Positions 58,801 to 64,000 of a stretch of 64,000 nucleotides of DNA are shown here, piece by piece. Position 1 is the first letter of the stretch. Each line of letters opens with the position of its first letter. The position numbers and the translations under genes were made by a program. The notes beneath the pieces were generated by a model. The model worked only from the letters and a program-made list of their open reading frames with translations, was not told the origin of the DNA and did not search any database. Source of the DNA: Symsagittifera roscoffensis (Eukaryota > Xenacoelomorpha > Acoela > Convolutidae); contig NC_087063.1 in NCBI RefSeq assembly GCF_963678635.1, forward strand, positions 26,347,649 through 26,411,648, given 5' to 3'.

Positions 58801-59383
58801 ACAGCGAGAACTGCTGAGCTCGTTTCGAGGGAATTTTTTGGCTTTGAATTATCCTAGAAGCTTCATTCAAAATCTCTCCGTTTTAGAGCATCTATTTTTG
58901 TATTAATTTGATTGCTTTTAGCATGCATGTCTTATTTAGGGCCTTCAATAATTTAAATTTTTAAAATATTTAAAATTGTTTTATGAACAAATGAAGTGAG
59001 GTGGGTTTCTCACTCCAATAAATACAAGTAGCAGGGTTGCAAACTGATTTGAGATCAGTACCCTTAGCCATTTGACGAATTACTTCAATTCAGGTAGATT
59101 ATAGGAATGGGATATATAGAATTGATCGCTTACATACTTTCTTCAAAATCAAAATTTTCCCTGAGATATCAAAGGATACAGAGATAAAAGACACTGTCTT
59201 CGAGCCAACTCCAAATCTTCTCTCTATGGAAGATAATGAAGCATTCACAAACCCATTGACCAAGGCGCCTTGGAAAAAACCAGCGATTGATATAAACGTG
59301 AGGAAACATAATGGTTTGTTGAGGCATTGCAAAAAATTTGGACGCCATTTCAGGCAACCGTATGAATAGGCAATTTCATTCAT
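34427..59383 (-). CDS. solute carrier organic anion transporter (SLCO/OATP family), nine exons
   Basis: OATPs are 12-span plasma-membrane carriers for bulky organic anions. Coding exons on the minus strand: 59161-59383, 58596-58813, 48299-48452, 46817-46916, 41856-42025, 37333-37727 (or 37368), 36756-37020 (or 37037), 36161-36387, 34427-34825. Every junction keeps frame, giving about 710-716 residues, the usual family length. Hallmarks in order: FFQGALVNGFVNASL-SSIERRF after TM1, YYGGRTSQPR before TM3, VGYLLGGYFLSLPFD in TM5-6, NFIGAYWIGF (family signature GAWWxGF), CHILKNPLC before TM7, an 11-cysteine Kazal-type extracellular loop across exons 7-8, LFIVRVFGTI in TM11 and GPLIAGAIFDSNC before TM12. 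Introns 2, 4, 5 and 7 are GT-AG; introns 1, 3 and 8, and probably 6, lack GT. Intron 2 holds an SLC22 gene on the other strand. The N-terminus is short, so an upstream exon may be missing. Substrates and subfamily are not inferable. Confidence 0.92.
34873..35601. mobile_element. palindromic TA-flanked MITE in SLCO intron 8
   Basis: Ends CAGTGCTGATTTAAATTATC and, inverted, CAGACCTGATTTAAATTATC, each flanked by TA. The arms are about 320 bp and nearly identical, around a loop of about 90 bp (35196-35290). Tc1/mariner-type target and ends; no transposase. A shortened relative is at 21471-21926. Confidence 0.88.
35684..36014. mobile_element. F8 (hAT-like) MITE in SLCO intron 8
   Basis: CAGGGGCAGATCTCAAAA at the left and GGAATCCGCCCCTG at the right are inverted ends. 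Flanks GCCAAAAC and GACGAAAC agree at 6 of 8 positions, as expected for an old 8-bp target duplication. Contains a 15-bp TATTATATATTGGGG triplication. Confidence 0.75.
36161..36387 (-). CDS. SLCO exon 8 (end of Kazal loop, TM10-TM11)
   Basis: Acceptor ATCTTTACAG completes Asp with the G of exon 7. Contains the last two loop cysteines (GSCSFKNFC), LRFLYFMFSMICFTLFFNIP and LYFGVNLFIVRVFGTIQ. Donor ATCCAG|GCGCGA is GC-type. Confidence 0.9.
36756..37020 (-). CDS. SLCO exon 7 (TM9, Kazal-type loop)
   Basis: Reads GMLVICSSASLVTFICTFAF, then the cysteine-rich loop: QCDPP, ACNITRCECS, PYC, PCYLGC, YESCSCLANQ. Donor CAAG|GTTGCA is canonical. The start is either 37020 (after CTGAAG) or 37037 (after AATATAG), depending on the exon 6 donor used. 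Confidence 0.88.
37333..37727 (-). CDS. SLCO exon 6 (cytoplasmic loop, TM7-TM8)
   Basis: Acceptor TTACCAACAG. An acidic cytoplasmic loop (SIEEDEELKADDSESD), then CHILKNPLCLCLGFAGAMEG, LLTVLSVFTPKYLE and FSASQAAFTSGAFFLPAAGF. Two in-frame ends are possible: GGAG|GTATTT at 37368, or ATGAAG|GGAGTG at 37333. The longer version keeps GGILPKVCKLEMKG, which matches the conserved region after TM8. Confidence 0.85.
38030..38365. repeat. F5 repeat, copy in SLCO intron 5
   Basis: Begins with an AAAACCTTTCA/TGAAAGGTTTT hairpin region and ends AATTTTAAGATTTTTACTGA, matching the order seen in the F5 copies at 47036 and 60340. Diverged. Confidence 0.45.
38935..41230 (-). pseudogene. decayed CR1/jockey-like LINE in SLCO intron 5
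   Basis: Minus strand. Endonuclease part: SHIICLPETWLKNTS (about 41030), after a frameshift RGGGIGIYVNIGSDHRI (about 40880), then CSDFNVNFLL and SSLSDHFGVQIFS (40400-40740). Reverse transcriptase part: LKIGKIVPIFKG, a deletion removing the fingers region, NTQLGFRSKRSTFDAILTLL, FSDLTKVFDTVDHSNLL, PFGVPQGSILGPLLF, then a frameshift and LLYADDTFLKS with the catalytic YADD box (about 39215). The thumb-like RECFKYRGIHFDCKLKFHQH follows near 38985. Several stops and frameshifts make it inactive. Clade is judged only from motif style. Confidence 0.85.
41503..41571. repeat. 24-bp tandem repeat, three units
   Basis: TAGACTGGTCATAATTCTGC-type units start at 41503, 41527 and 41551. Confidence 0.8.
41856..42025 (-). 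CDS. SLCO exon 5 (family signature, TM6)
   Basis: Acceptor GTGTGTCTAG, donor CACAG|GTAGAT. Contains NNPNFIGAYWIGFAVASLGL, the OATP superfamily signature, then LLLSVLPVVGYPYEL. Confidence 0.93.
42040..42440. repeat. F5 repeat, copy in SLCO intron 4
   Basis: Contains ACATAGCCAACAGTCAGTTG, AATCACGTTTCTCGTGTTCT and ACACTTTTGATGGTCAATAG in the same order as the other F5 copies. It abuts the satellite array. Confidence 0.6.
42441..44760. repeat. satellite array, ~165-bp units, in SLCO intron 4
   Basis: About 14 units, each with CATATCTCGAAAACTAAAAG, GAGCAGTCATATTTGGAGGC, AAGATTTGCAA, AGTACTCTGACAGCACCCAA and CTACAGGGTTGGGAATTTCA. The marker GACGCCTGGGTGTACGCTGA occurs at about 42818 and 43656, so a ~838-bp block of about five units was duplicated as a whole. 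A 160-codon open frame at 44100-44582 is a product of the array. Confidence 0.92.
44761..45239. other. no gene seen (SLCO intron 4)
   Basis: AT-rich. The open frame 44979-45224 (plus) is Lys/Asn/Phe-rich with no signature. Confidence 0.4.
45240..46600. repeat. F5 repeat split by an F6 insertion
   Basis: F5 sequence up to TTCGATCACGTTTTTTATTA and ACCTT (45390) resumes at TAACACTTTTGCTGGTCGAT (46469), continuing into AGTGGATTTTGCC and AATCAAACCGC. Unsplit F5 copies at 47361 and 60581 show the two halves joined. Confidence 0.75.
45391..46468. mobile_element. complete F6 element
   Basis: Ends CCCGCACCGACCACCTATGG and, inverted, CCCGCATCGAGCGCCTATGG (about 80 percent matching). Inside each end lie TAATCGATTATAATGG-like arms, and in the centre a C-rich block (45770-45950) followed by a poly-G and G-rich block (45961-46075). 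It sits inside an F5 repeat, which gives its borders. No conserved coding frame. Confidence 0.8.
46817..46916 (-). CDS. SLCO exon 4 (TM5-TM6)
   Basis: Acceptor ACTTTAG; reads YTGIAAMFNVVGSGVGYLLG and GYFLSLPFDDVT. Donor ACCAG|GTGAGA is canonical. The frame is open upstream to a second acceptor (TGTAG at 46963), so a longer exon is possible. Confidence 0.85.
47036..47540. repeat. F5 repeat, longest copy, in SLCO intron 3
   Basis: ACATAGCCAACTGACAGTTG with a CCAACTG-A-CAGTTGG palindrome, a perfect hairpin AAATAGATGGCT/AGCCATCTATTT (47204-47232), GATCACGTTTTTTGTGACTT, ACACTTTTGCTGTTCAATAG, and CTTTAAGATTTTTACCGAAA at the 3' side. Confidence 0.7.
47541..48189. mobile_element. second palindromic TA-flanked MITE, in SLCO intron 3
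   Basis: CAGTCACGGGACAATGAAGT at the left, inverted CAGTCACGGGATATAGAAGT at the right, each preceded or followed by TA. Arms pair over about 200 bp; the left arm carries an extra ~45-bp insertion near 47575 and further sequence near 47700. Unrelated in sequence to the 34873 and 59471 elements. Confidence 0.82.
48299..48452 (-). CDS. SLCO exon 3 (TM4)
   Basis: Acceptor TGCTTCAG; encodes LVSSDVPRPANDLRLWVLFF and YLGMAIIGLGSAPLF, ending DYMNKFAQDFFP. Best junction is CCCAG|GCACAA (GC donor) to exon 4, which places PVYTGI where the family has SPLYLGI. A downstream GTAATG donor would retain about 20 extra residues containing a short tandem duplication. Confidence 0.8.
48600..48960. repeat. F9-related repeats with GCGAAG hairpins
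   Basis: ACAGAGGCGAAATAGCATTT at 48601 and AAGCGAAGCTGAGCTTCGCA at 48717 carry the F9 5' hairpin. The second is followed by sequence related to 38530-38790, where the same hairpin occurs (GGCGAAGCTGAGCTTCACGT). Confidence 0.5.
49340..49365 (-). repeat. tRNA B-box-like motif
   Basis: Minus strand GGGTTTGAGTCCCGGCTGGG matches a tRNA T-arm. No A-box at the right distance, so this is a SINE relic at best. Confidence 0.35.
49380..50010 (+). mobile_element. F9 element, second full copy, in SLCO intron 2
   Basis: Colinear with 32500-33130, including the intact hairpin GAAGTTGCACTTC, the tRNA-like block (B-box at about 49774, A-box-like at about 49815, minus strand) and the GGTTATTGATCAAAACGAAA end. 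Confidence 0.7.
50011..51179. other. no gene seen (SLCO intron 2)
   Basis: AT-rich. Open frames at 50139-50375 and 50394-50600 (minus) have no family signature. Confidence 0.4.
51180..51895 (+). mobile_element. F9 element, third copy, carrying a nested MITE
   Basis: Starts GCACAGAGGCGAAGTTGCAC and ends around TTTTCATGAAAAC, colinear with the other F9 copies. A short MITE interrupts it at 51366-51583. The tRNA-like block at 51650 has a mutated B-box (GGTTTAAACC) and lacks the A-box. Confidence 0.7.
51366..51583. mobile_element. ~217-bp MITE nested in F9
   Basis: GGCTCTTTTCCAGT at 51367-51380 and its exact reverse complement at 51569-51582, each continued by C-rich/G-rich runs (TTCCCCCC, GGGGGGGGG) and TTCAAA/TTTGAA. 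Uninterrupted F9 copies at 32810 and 49700 show the site without it. Confidence 0.8.
51896..52586. other. no gene seen (SLCO intron 2)
   Basis: Overlapping open frames at 52229-52486 on both strands, none with a signature. Confidence 0.4.
52587..52955. mobile_element. F8 (hAT-like) MITE in SLCO intron 2
   Basis: CAGGGGCGGACTTAGG at the left and AGATGCCCCCCCCCTG at the right. Flanks CAATGAAT and CAATTAAT form a 7-of-8 target duplication. Interior AAGGGGAGCGCGCGCCGAAA is shared with the other F8 copies. Confidence 0.8.
52956..53663. other. 5' flank of the SLC22 gene
   Basis: No recognisable repeat. The small open frame 53204-53434 (plus) has no signature. Any promoter of the nested gene must lie here, but no TATA box or other element could be assigned. 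Confidence 0.4.
53664..53687 (+). promoter_or_regulatory. small hairpin just upstream of the SLC22 start codon
   Basis: ACTTAAGG and CCTTAAGT are perfect complements separated by 8 bases, ending 15 bases before the ATG. If transcribed it would sit in the 5' UTR near the start. Function unknown; it may be chance. Confidence 0.3.
53703..55274 (+). CDS. SLC22-type organic ion transporter (MFS), intronless, nested in SLCO intron 2
   Basis: 523 residues, full length for SLC22 carriers, which move organic cations, anions or zwitterions such as carnitine across the plasma membrane. Seen in order: N-terminal DFDSALEIAGSFGPAQ (family start), TM1 at 16-40, a Cys-containing extracellular loop (41-93), the MFS motif GSISEKFGRK at 119-128, MRFVSGF at 157-163, LPESARWLESVGRINEA at 235-251, a hydrophilic central loop (255-312), MVYFGLIFNV at 337-346, the second MFS motif INRWGRK at 374-380, PEQFPSSMRNAGM at 428-440 and the typical C-terminal ETKDKPTVETIEDYE at 493-507. 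Start context AATATGG is favourable. Most SLC22 genes have many introns, so this single-exon form suggests a retrocopy that stayed open. No stop or frameshift is seen. Substrate unknown. Confidence 0.95.
   Translation: MDFDSALEIAGSFGPAQLMLVIFAGFMSAYNGWHAYIVVFVGLDIDFSCADGPGVSKYPFQNNSALDKCDESCQKLIFEDDTGSIYKDYVLVCNNQQILATVSTSAYWSAFLISTLTCGSISEKFGRKWPSAILVFLQFFSTLATTFAPDIYSYIAMRFVSGFCSISSYLVMLILTENVSKQYVPKLEITNQLMFVIGQIACVLSAFVFEESWRKQFLTLALPLIPFMFFQVFLLPESARWLESVGRINEAEYNLKWIAKYNGNPTKAINLTKPDSESSLLLREEHESSKQKDDSFNQKYQKETGTSLKMSVLDLFRTLHSCVLTAVNMLAWFACSMVYFGLIFNVKKIHGNLYLNSLLLSLVDVPSWFVSKSINRWGRKTVFYIALFVASAFCAGVPFIGGSVQIVFAMAGKCLATACYSILFVHCPEQFPSSMRNAGMSLCSAASKIALILTPFVLKMNLGGPFSGDTTPFEIFSFAGCFAGVTVCLFGVETKDKPTVETIEDYEHLASPRRKTLDEHDSL
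55381..55386 (+). terminator. AATAAA polyadenylation signal of the SLC22 gene
   Basis: First AATAAA after the stop, 107 bases downstream. An A-rich run at 55281-55307 lies before it. Confidence 0.5.
55387..55759. other. no gene seen
   Basis: AT-rich with a short ATTATTAGGCACTCAATTAT duplication at about 55593-55622. Confidence 0.4.
55760..56165. repeat. F5 repeat, copy in SLCO intron 2
   Basis: ACACAGCCAACAGGCAGTTG, AGAGTCAATGAACGCAA, ACACTTTCGCTGTTCAATAG, GTCAAACCGCAAAA: the F5 order. Confidence 0.65.
56166..58595. other. no gene seen (rest of SLCO intron 2)
   Basis: AT-rich. A small duplicated stretch (CCACAAC...AAAGATCAAAGA) at about 56800 and 56890 includes F4-like GATTCCACAA motifs. 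No recognisable coding sequence. Confidence 0.45.
58596..58813 (-). CDS. SLCO exon 2 (TM2-TM3, first extracellular loop)
   Basis: Joined after CTCAG at 58814, it reads AVLAVIPLSYYGGRTSQPRI, then TM3 and a Ser-rich loop ending SSSSRSD. Donor GAT|GTAAGT is canonical. An alternative acceptor at TTCTAG (about 58848) would pair with the GTATGT donor of exon 1. Confidence 0.88.
59161..59383 (-). CDS. SLCO exon 1 (start, TM1)
   Basis: ATG at 59383 chosen as the first Met in frame; the frame is open a little further upstream (to about 59420), where an AG acceptor could join an unseen 5' exon. Encodes YGCLKWRPNFLQ, TM1 and SIERRFGVGSKTVSFISVSF. Best alignment ends after FDIS with donor CTCAG|GGAAAA. 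A GTATGT donor at 59137 also keeps frame but would add charged residues within TM2. Confidence 0.85.
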
Positions 59384-59470
59384 TTTCGTACGAGCTTTTT
59401 TGTTCACTAACTTCCGAGTATAAAGTCAGATTAAATCATGAACAAAAACTTACCTTCAGCTCATGCACTA

Positions 59471-60026
59471 GTGGACAAAATTTAACGCAAATTCTGGTTT
59501 TTTCTTTGCAAAATGACTAATTTTAAGGACCATTTTTAACACAATTTGATAAATTTACCAAAATTTTTACATCGATCAATTACAAGTGATCTGAACTACC
59601 CTCTATGAAAGTAGCAATTTTTAATTTGAAGTGCTTACAATTTTTCCGGGTCTGAAAATGCCAATTTTTACCATTTGTAATAAGTTTTCTATGGGAATGA
59701 ACACTTTTTCGAATAAGTGTAAAAGACAAATTTGATGATGCGACGTGAAACTTTTTTTTATTAAACGAGAAACTTGTGTTATTCAGTGTGACAACTTTCC
59801 TCAAGTCTGCTGTTTCTTATAAGGTCCAAATGGTAAAAATTGGCTTTTTCAGACCCGGAAAATATTGGAAAGATTAAATCAAAAATTGAGACTTTCAGAG
59901 ATGATCATTTGAAGTCGGTCGATGTAAAATTTTTTGTAAAATTTCAATTAACTATTGTCGAAAGTGGTCTTCGAAATTAGGCATTTTAGAAAGTTAAATG
60001 GTAAAGTTGCGTTTAATTTTGTCCAC
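59471..60026. mobile_element. third palindromic TA-flanked MITE, upstream of SLCO exon 1
   Basis: GTGGACAAAATTTAACGCAA at the left, inverted GTGGACAAAATTAAACGCAA at the right (19 of 20 match), with TA on both sides. Arms pair over roughly 230 bp, including CCGGGTCTGAAAATGCCAAT/GGTCTGAAAAAGCCAAT. Starts about 90 bp upstream of the predicted ATG, so it may lie in the promoter or first intron. Confidence 0.82.
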
Positions 60027-60339
60027 TAGTGTTTTTTTCTTGAATGCTAAAATGTTCGAAAAAGATTCAATCAAAGACTCAATTCTTAGTTTCGCAGATG
60101 CTCAACTATTCGATGATTAATAGCACTTTGTTAGCTTCAAAAATTATTATTAAATCAAAATAACACAGCAATAAGGCATTTGCTCCTTAGAATATGTAAA
60201 CGGGAGATAATTCCCATATTCCTTCCAATCAGGATATCATGAATCAGCTGGATCTAACTGTACTCTGTAGGATAACGGTGCGGCTCTGTACATATGTTTC
60301 AATTAATAAGTCACTTTTCAAAAATTAGGTTGGTTTTAA
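60027..60339. other. no gene seen
   Basis: AT-rich, unassigned. Confidence 0.4.
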
Positions 60340-60700
60340 CTTTAATTTGAAAAATATCCAACAGATAGTTGAAAAAGAGTCAATGAGCGCAAGTAAACAA
60401 AATGCAGACTTCAAAATCAAAGAAAAAATTGATGGCCCTAAAGCTCTTCAATTTCTAGAACAATTTATGATTGACGCTTGTTTATAAAATTAACCCAAAG
60501 TGACAAAAACTGAATCAATACGTAAATTTTTCATTAGGCTGGGAAATCTGAAAATTAAAATCTATCTTTGAAATCAGAAGTCGATGCCGTTTTTTATGAC
60601 CTTTACACCTTTTCTGGTCAAAAGTGGATTTTGCCTTCCTTTCAACAAAGGAAATGAACTGAACTGAAAAAAAAAAAAAAGCAAACCGCGAAAAAGACTT
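60340..60700. repeat. F5 repeat, copy upstream of SLCO
   Basis: ATATCCAACAGATAGTTGAA, AAAATTGATGGCCCTAAAGC, CCGTTTTTTATGACCTTTAC, TCAAAAGTGGATTTTGCC in the F5 order. Confidence 0.65.
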
Positions 60701-62099
60701 TACCTGAAAAACATTATCATCACGACCTTAATATGAGTCTGAACTAATTCGAAGAAATTTACCAAAATTTTTCTGGAATTTTGCGCCAAAAAACTAAGAA
60801 ATTACGGGAATTTCTTTTATGCCGGAAAATTTTATCACAGAATACGAGACGGGTGTTATACCAGCTATTCGAAAAACTTTCTTTGTTTCGCAACATTCTG
60901 GTTGTTGGTTTCACTATTCCCAGTGCATTTTGCGAAAAATTCAGGAATTTGGATTATATACTCTTGATAAGAACGATCAAAAGTTTCAAAATTTTTTTAG
61001 AAAAGTTTATAGATAGCCGTTCTTGCCAATCGGCGAACTCACTATGATGCTAGCAACTTATCAGGAGAAGTTCAAGAAGAAATCAACATAAACGAAAATT
61101 TTTGACTATTTATGGAATTTTTGGACCAATTCTTAGGGAAATGTGGAACGTTTTCGATCGACCTGTCGACATTAGAATAACAACGTTTGCGAAGGATGGA
61201 ATTCAGGCGGGAATAAAACTGTGGGCAAGTTTCGACCAAATTTTTGGAAAGTTGAAAAAATTATCAAATGAGGAATTGCTGTCTCGTCTACAAATATGAC
61301 GTGCGAACCGAGGGGAGTGCCCGCCTTTGAAAAAACGAAAGTTTTTAGGTCCGGATTGGAAAATTTTGAGGCTTAAATGCTTATACCTCGGCGGAAATTT
61401 TTCAGAATTCGAGTATTGCGACGGTATAGCCCTGATATGTCGAAAAACTCAATGAAAAACTCAGTTTGTTGGACTCATTTTATGTTAAATTTGTTACTTC
61501 CGCTGATTTTTGTTAATATGCTTTGATAAATATGCTGTGAATTGATAAAATTCAAAACTCTGCGTTTTTGAGCCTTTTTATTTGAATAAATAATGAAGCT
61601 TTCTGATTGGTCAATTTTTGAGTCTGCTTAAAAACCGGTCTGCTGAAATCCCTAGCACCGTAATTGCCATTTCTCCAGTGAACAATTTTACCACCAGATG
61701 AGCAATTTTATTTGCGAGTTTTCTCGGAAAAATGTAGGGTCATAATAACACACTATGCTCGCTAGCAAGGTTATACAACAATCTTTTCAATGGTTCAAGC
61801 GATAATTCGCTTAGCAAGTCCACCCCACTGGTACGTTTGAGATCATCAAAATCTAGCATCACCAACGCAGCAAAGTTGCTTCGACAAACAGATTTTGCAG
61901 ATAAACTACACCCTTACGCATGTTGGAGTTGAAAGACAAATAAAAAGAAAAAAATGAATGTAATTTATAAAGTAATTTAACCTCTCCTACTGGAATTTTC
62001 CAATATTTTTTCCAAATTTTAATTCTAAAAACTTGCATTTTCTGAATATTGCAGACAGATGAATCAAGTTTATATTATTGGATTTGCATTTCTCTGCTC
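60701..62099. other. no supported gene
   Basis: Open frames at 60781-61047 and 61102-61299 (plus) are moderately less AT-biased than the surroundings, and the second reads DRPVDIRITTFAKDGIQAG, but I recognise no family and no splice context. Confidence 0.35.
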
Positions 62100-63010
62100 T
62101 AACGTTTCGAGTTATAAGTTTTGAAATAGCAAAAAACGTCTTATATCGGAAATAGTTTGAGCGATCATACGTCTGTAGGTGATAGTTATAACTACTCGGA
62201 ATACGCCGACATCACCCTACCAAAGAGCCAACAATTTCGAATTTTTTCGAAGTAGTGTCTTGGAGAATTCGCATTCATGAAAAGAAAAAACCGGCAATCT
62301 CGGAAACTAAAAGGTGCTGAGCAGTTACATTTCAAGTTCAGATATAAAACTTCTGAGAGTACCTTGACAGCACCTAACCATGAAGTTTTTTACATCTAAA
62401 TTATTGAACCTTATGAAGTTAATTATATCTAATTTTTCTAAAACGATTTTAAAAAAGCTTGAAAAACGTCATATCTGGCAGAAAAAAGTTTTGAGCTTTC
62501 ATACTTGGAGGCAGAATTTGCACCTTCTGAGAGTACCCTGACAGCGCCCCACATTGAGGCTGGTAGTTTTGAAGATTGCGAAGTTTTTGAAAATATCACG
62601 AAAATTGTCATATCTAGGAAACTAAAAGCATTTGAGACACCAGATTTGGAGACCAAATTGCGACCCTGAGAGAACTCTGACAGCTTCCAACTGTAGAATT
62701 GTCAAATTCACTACTTTCAAAGCTAAGTTTTGTGTCATTTCTCACACACTAAGAGAATACGGGCAGCCATATTTGAAGGCAAGAGGTGCAACTCTGGGGA
62801 TTATCCTGACAGCCCTCCACAATAGGGTTGGATATTTCATATTTTCAGAAGTTTGAGAAACACAATTTTAAAAAATAACAAATTCAGAAACAACGTCGTA
62901 TATCGTAAGCTAAAAAATTTTGAGTATTGATAATTAGAGGCCAATTTTGCAACCTTTAGAAAAACCTTGACATCGCTTTACCATGGATTGTTAACTTCAA
63001 ATTTGGTGAA
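62100..63010. repeat. diverged satellite array related to 42441-44760
   Basis: About six units of 125-175 bp with GTCATATCT-GGAAACTAAAAG, TTTGAGC-GTCATA, GAGAGTACCCTGACAGC and GGTTGG-type blocks. Clearly the same family as the intron 4 array but older. Confidence 0.75.
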
Positions 63011-63089
63011 AAACGCTGAAACAAAAAACGTGTATGCATAGATGGATGATTGTATAGATTGATTCATCAGATTTTTATACTACCCAGAC

Positions 63090-63262
63090 TGGCCGTGCCC
63101 CTCATCACCCTGCCGTGTCTTGCCTTGCGCTGCCCCGCCTCGCTCTACCATGCCTTGCCTTACAACTTTTCGCCCTGTCCTGCACTGCCCCTCCACGCCT
63201 TGCCCTGAGCTTCCCTACATTGCCATGCCCATCCTAGCCCTGCTCTGCCTAACCTTGCCTTG
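63090..63262. repeat. degenerate (CTTGCC/CTGCC)n microsatellite
   Basis: Irregular array of TGCCCC, TGCCTT and CTGCCC-like 5-6-mers, GC-rich in an AT-rich setting. Confidence 0.85.
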
Positions 63263-64000
63263 TAAATATTGTACCCAAAGACTTTAAGAAAACAGCAGTT
63301 TTATACCTTCTAGAAAATAACAACTTTACCGATGTTTGGCTGTCCGGTGAGAACACATAATAGTATAGAAAATGCTATACTAATATAAACTCTATTGTTC
63401 AATACTCTTTTCAATTCTGTTTTTGTTCAAACCTTAACCGAAATGCCTTTTTAACGTAAGATTTGAATCAAATTTCAACTAAATGACTGAACCTAAACAA
63501 AAAATCCAAATTTCTGATCTTCTAGTTTTTTAACCAATTTTTATTCAAACTGAAACAAAAAGGTGTACCAACGAGTCTTGTTTTTTTTTAGTAAAACAGT
63601 TCAAATCCAGACGCAATATTTCCAAACGATAATTCCCTCAACCAGGATGCTTTGACGCCGCAATTACCGCGAGACAAAAATACTTCGTAGAAATTTTTAA
63701 GAAATTGTGCAGTGGCAAACAAATTCACCGATCATGAACCCAAAAGAAACGTTTAGACAATCCCGAAAACACCCGTGGAAAAAACTTACACAATAGAACA
63801 AACTTTTTAGAATTTGATCAAATTTTTTCACTCTATCTTTAAATTTGAAAGTAAAATAGTTTTGATTAATTAAATTCTTACCAAAATAACATCGGATTAC
63901 TACCCTTGGTCTGGACAGACAATTTCTCACAGACTCTCTTTTTCAATCCTTCCTTCAACATCTTCCCGCAAATTTTGTATGGAAGAAATGAAAAAGATTC
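63263..64000. other. no confirmed gene; possible 5' exon at 63882-63961 (minus)
   Basis: An ATG at 63961 opens 26 codons (MLKEGLKKRVCEKLSVQTKG...) that end at a strong TTTTG|GTAAGAA donor. Its phase does not fit SLCO exon 1, so it cannot be assigned. The rest is unassigned. Confidence 0.25.

Noticed and set aside
63882-63961. Possible first coding exon of the SLCO gene
   Set aside because: The ATG and GTAAGAA donor look good, but the exon ends in phase 2 and no acceptor near SLCO exon 1 matches that phase. Left unassigned.
1-64000. Bacterial-type features such as operons or CRISPR arrays
   Set aside because: Split genes, LINE and MITE content show this is animal nuclear DNA. The tandem arrays are satellites or minisatellites without unique spacers.

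Overview
The window is nuclear DNA from an animal. It is strongly AT-rich, its genes are broken by introns, it is dense with dispersed repeats, and it carries one 200-base assembly gap (24484-24683). Two protein genes are clear. Both encode metazoan organic-ion transporters. I cannot name the species. One weak hint is that several introns have GG, GC or GA in place of GT at the donor site; from memory, larvacean tunicates are known for such introns. This is not proof.

Right half (about 34.3-60 kb): a nine-exon organic anion transporter gene (SLCO/OATP family) runs on the minus strand from an ATG at 59383 to a stop at 34427. The joined frame gives about 710-716 residues with the family hallmarks: TIERRF-like motif, GAYWIGF signature, and an 11-cysteine Kazal-type loop. 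Its 10.1-kb intron 2 contains, on the plus strand, a complete intronless SLC22-type transporter (53703-55274, 523 residues). The two genes are therefore nested and antisense. The other introns hold a decayed CR1/jockey-like LINE (intron 5), a ~165-bp satellite array (intron 4), palindromic TA-flanked MITEs (introns 3 and 8), hAT-like MITEs, and a ~400-bp dispersed repeat (family F5) concentrated at this locus.

Left half (1-34 kb): no gene is certain. It holds a candidate two-exon fragment of an unknown membrane protein (6810-8387, minus), a pair of inverted pseudogene copies (1190-1552 and 1939-2303), a decayed gypsy-like gag-protease piece next to the gap (24684-25530), and a few short coding-like remnants. 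Most of the rest is repeats. I use these working names: F1, ~500-bp elements with a hairpin at each end (9.5-15 kb); F2, ~440-bp elements with GCTCGCTT-rich 3' ends; F4, clusters of the palindromic GCGGATTCCGC motif; F5, the SLCO-locus repeat; F6, elements with CCCGCA termini, TAATCGATTATAAT arms and a C-rich/G-rich core; F8, hAT-like MITEs with CAGGGGCGGA ends; F9, ~600-bp elements with a 5' GCGAAG hairpin and an internal tRNA-like block; and a 1-kb MITE with perfect 20-bp inverted ends.

Several insertions are nested (F1 in F6, F6 in F5, a MITE in F9), which gives a relative order of activity. The two transporter genes belong to the two classic families for organic anions and cations, so a shared role in uptake or clearance of metabolites is possible, but that is inference.
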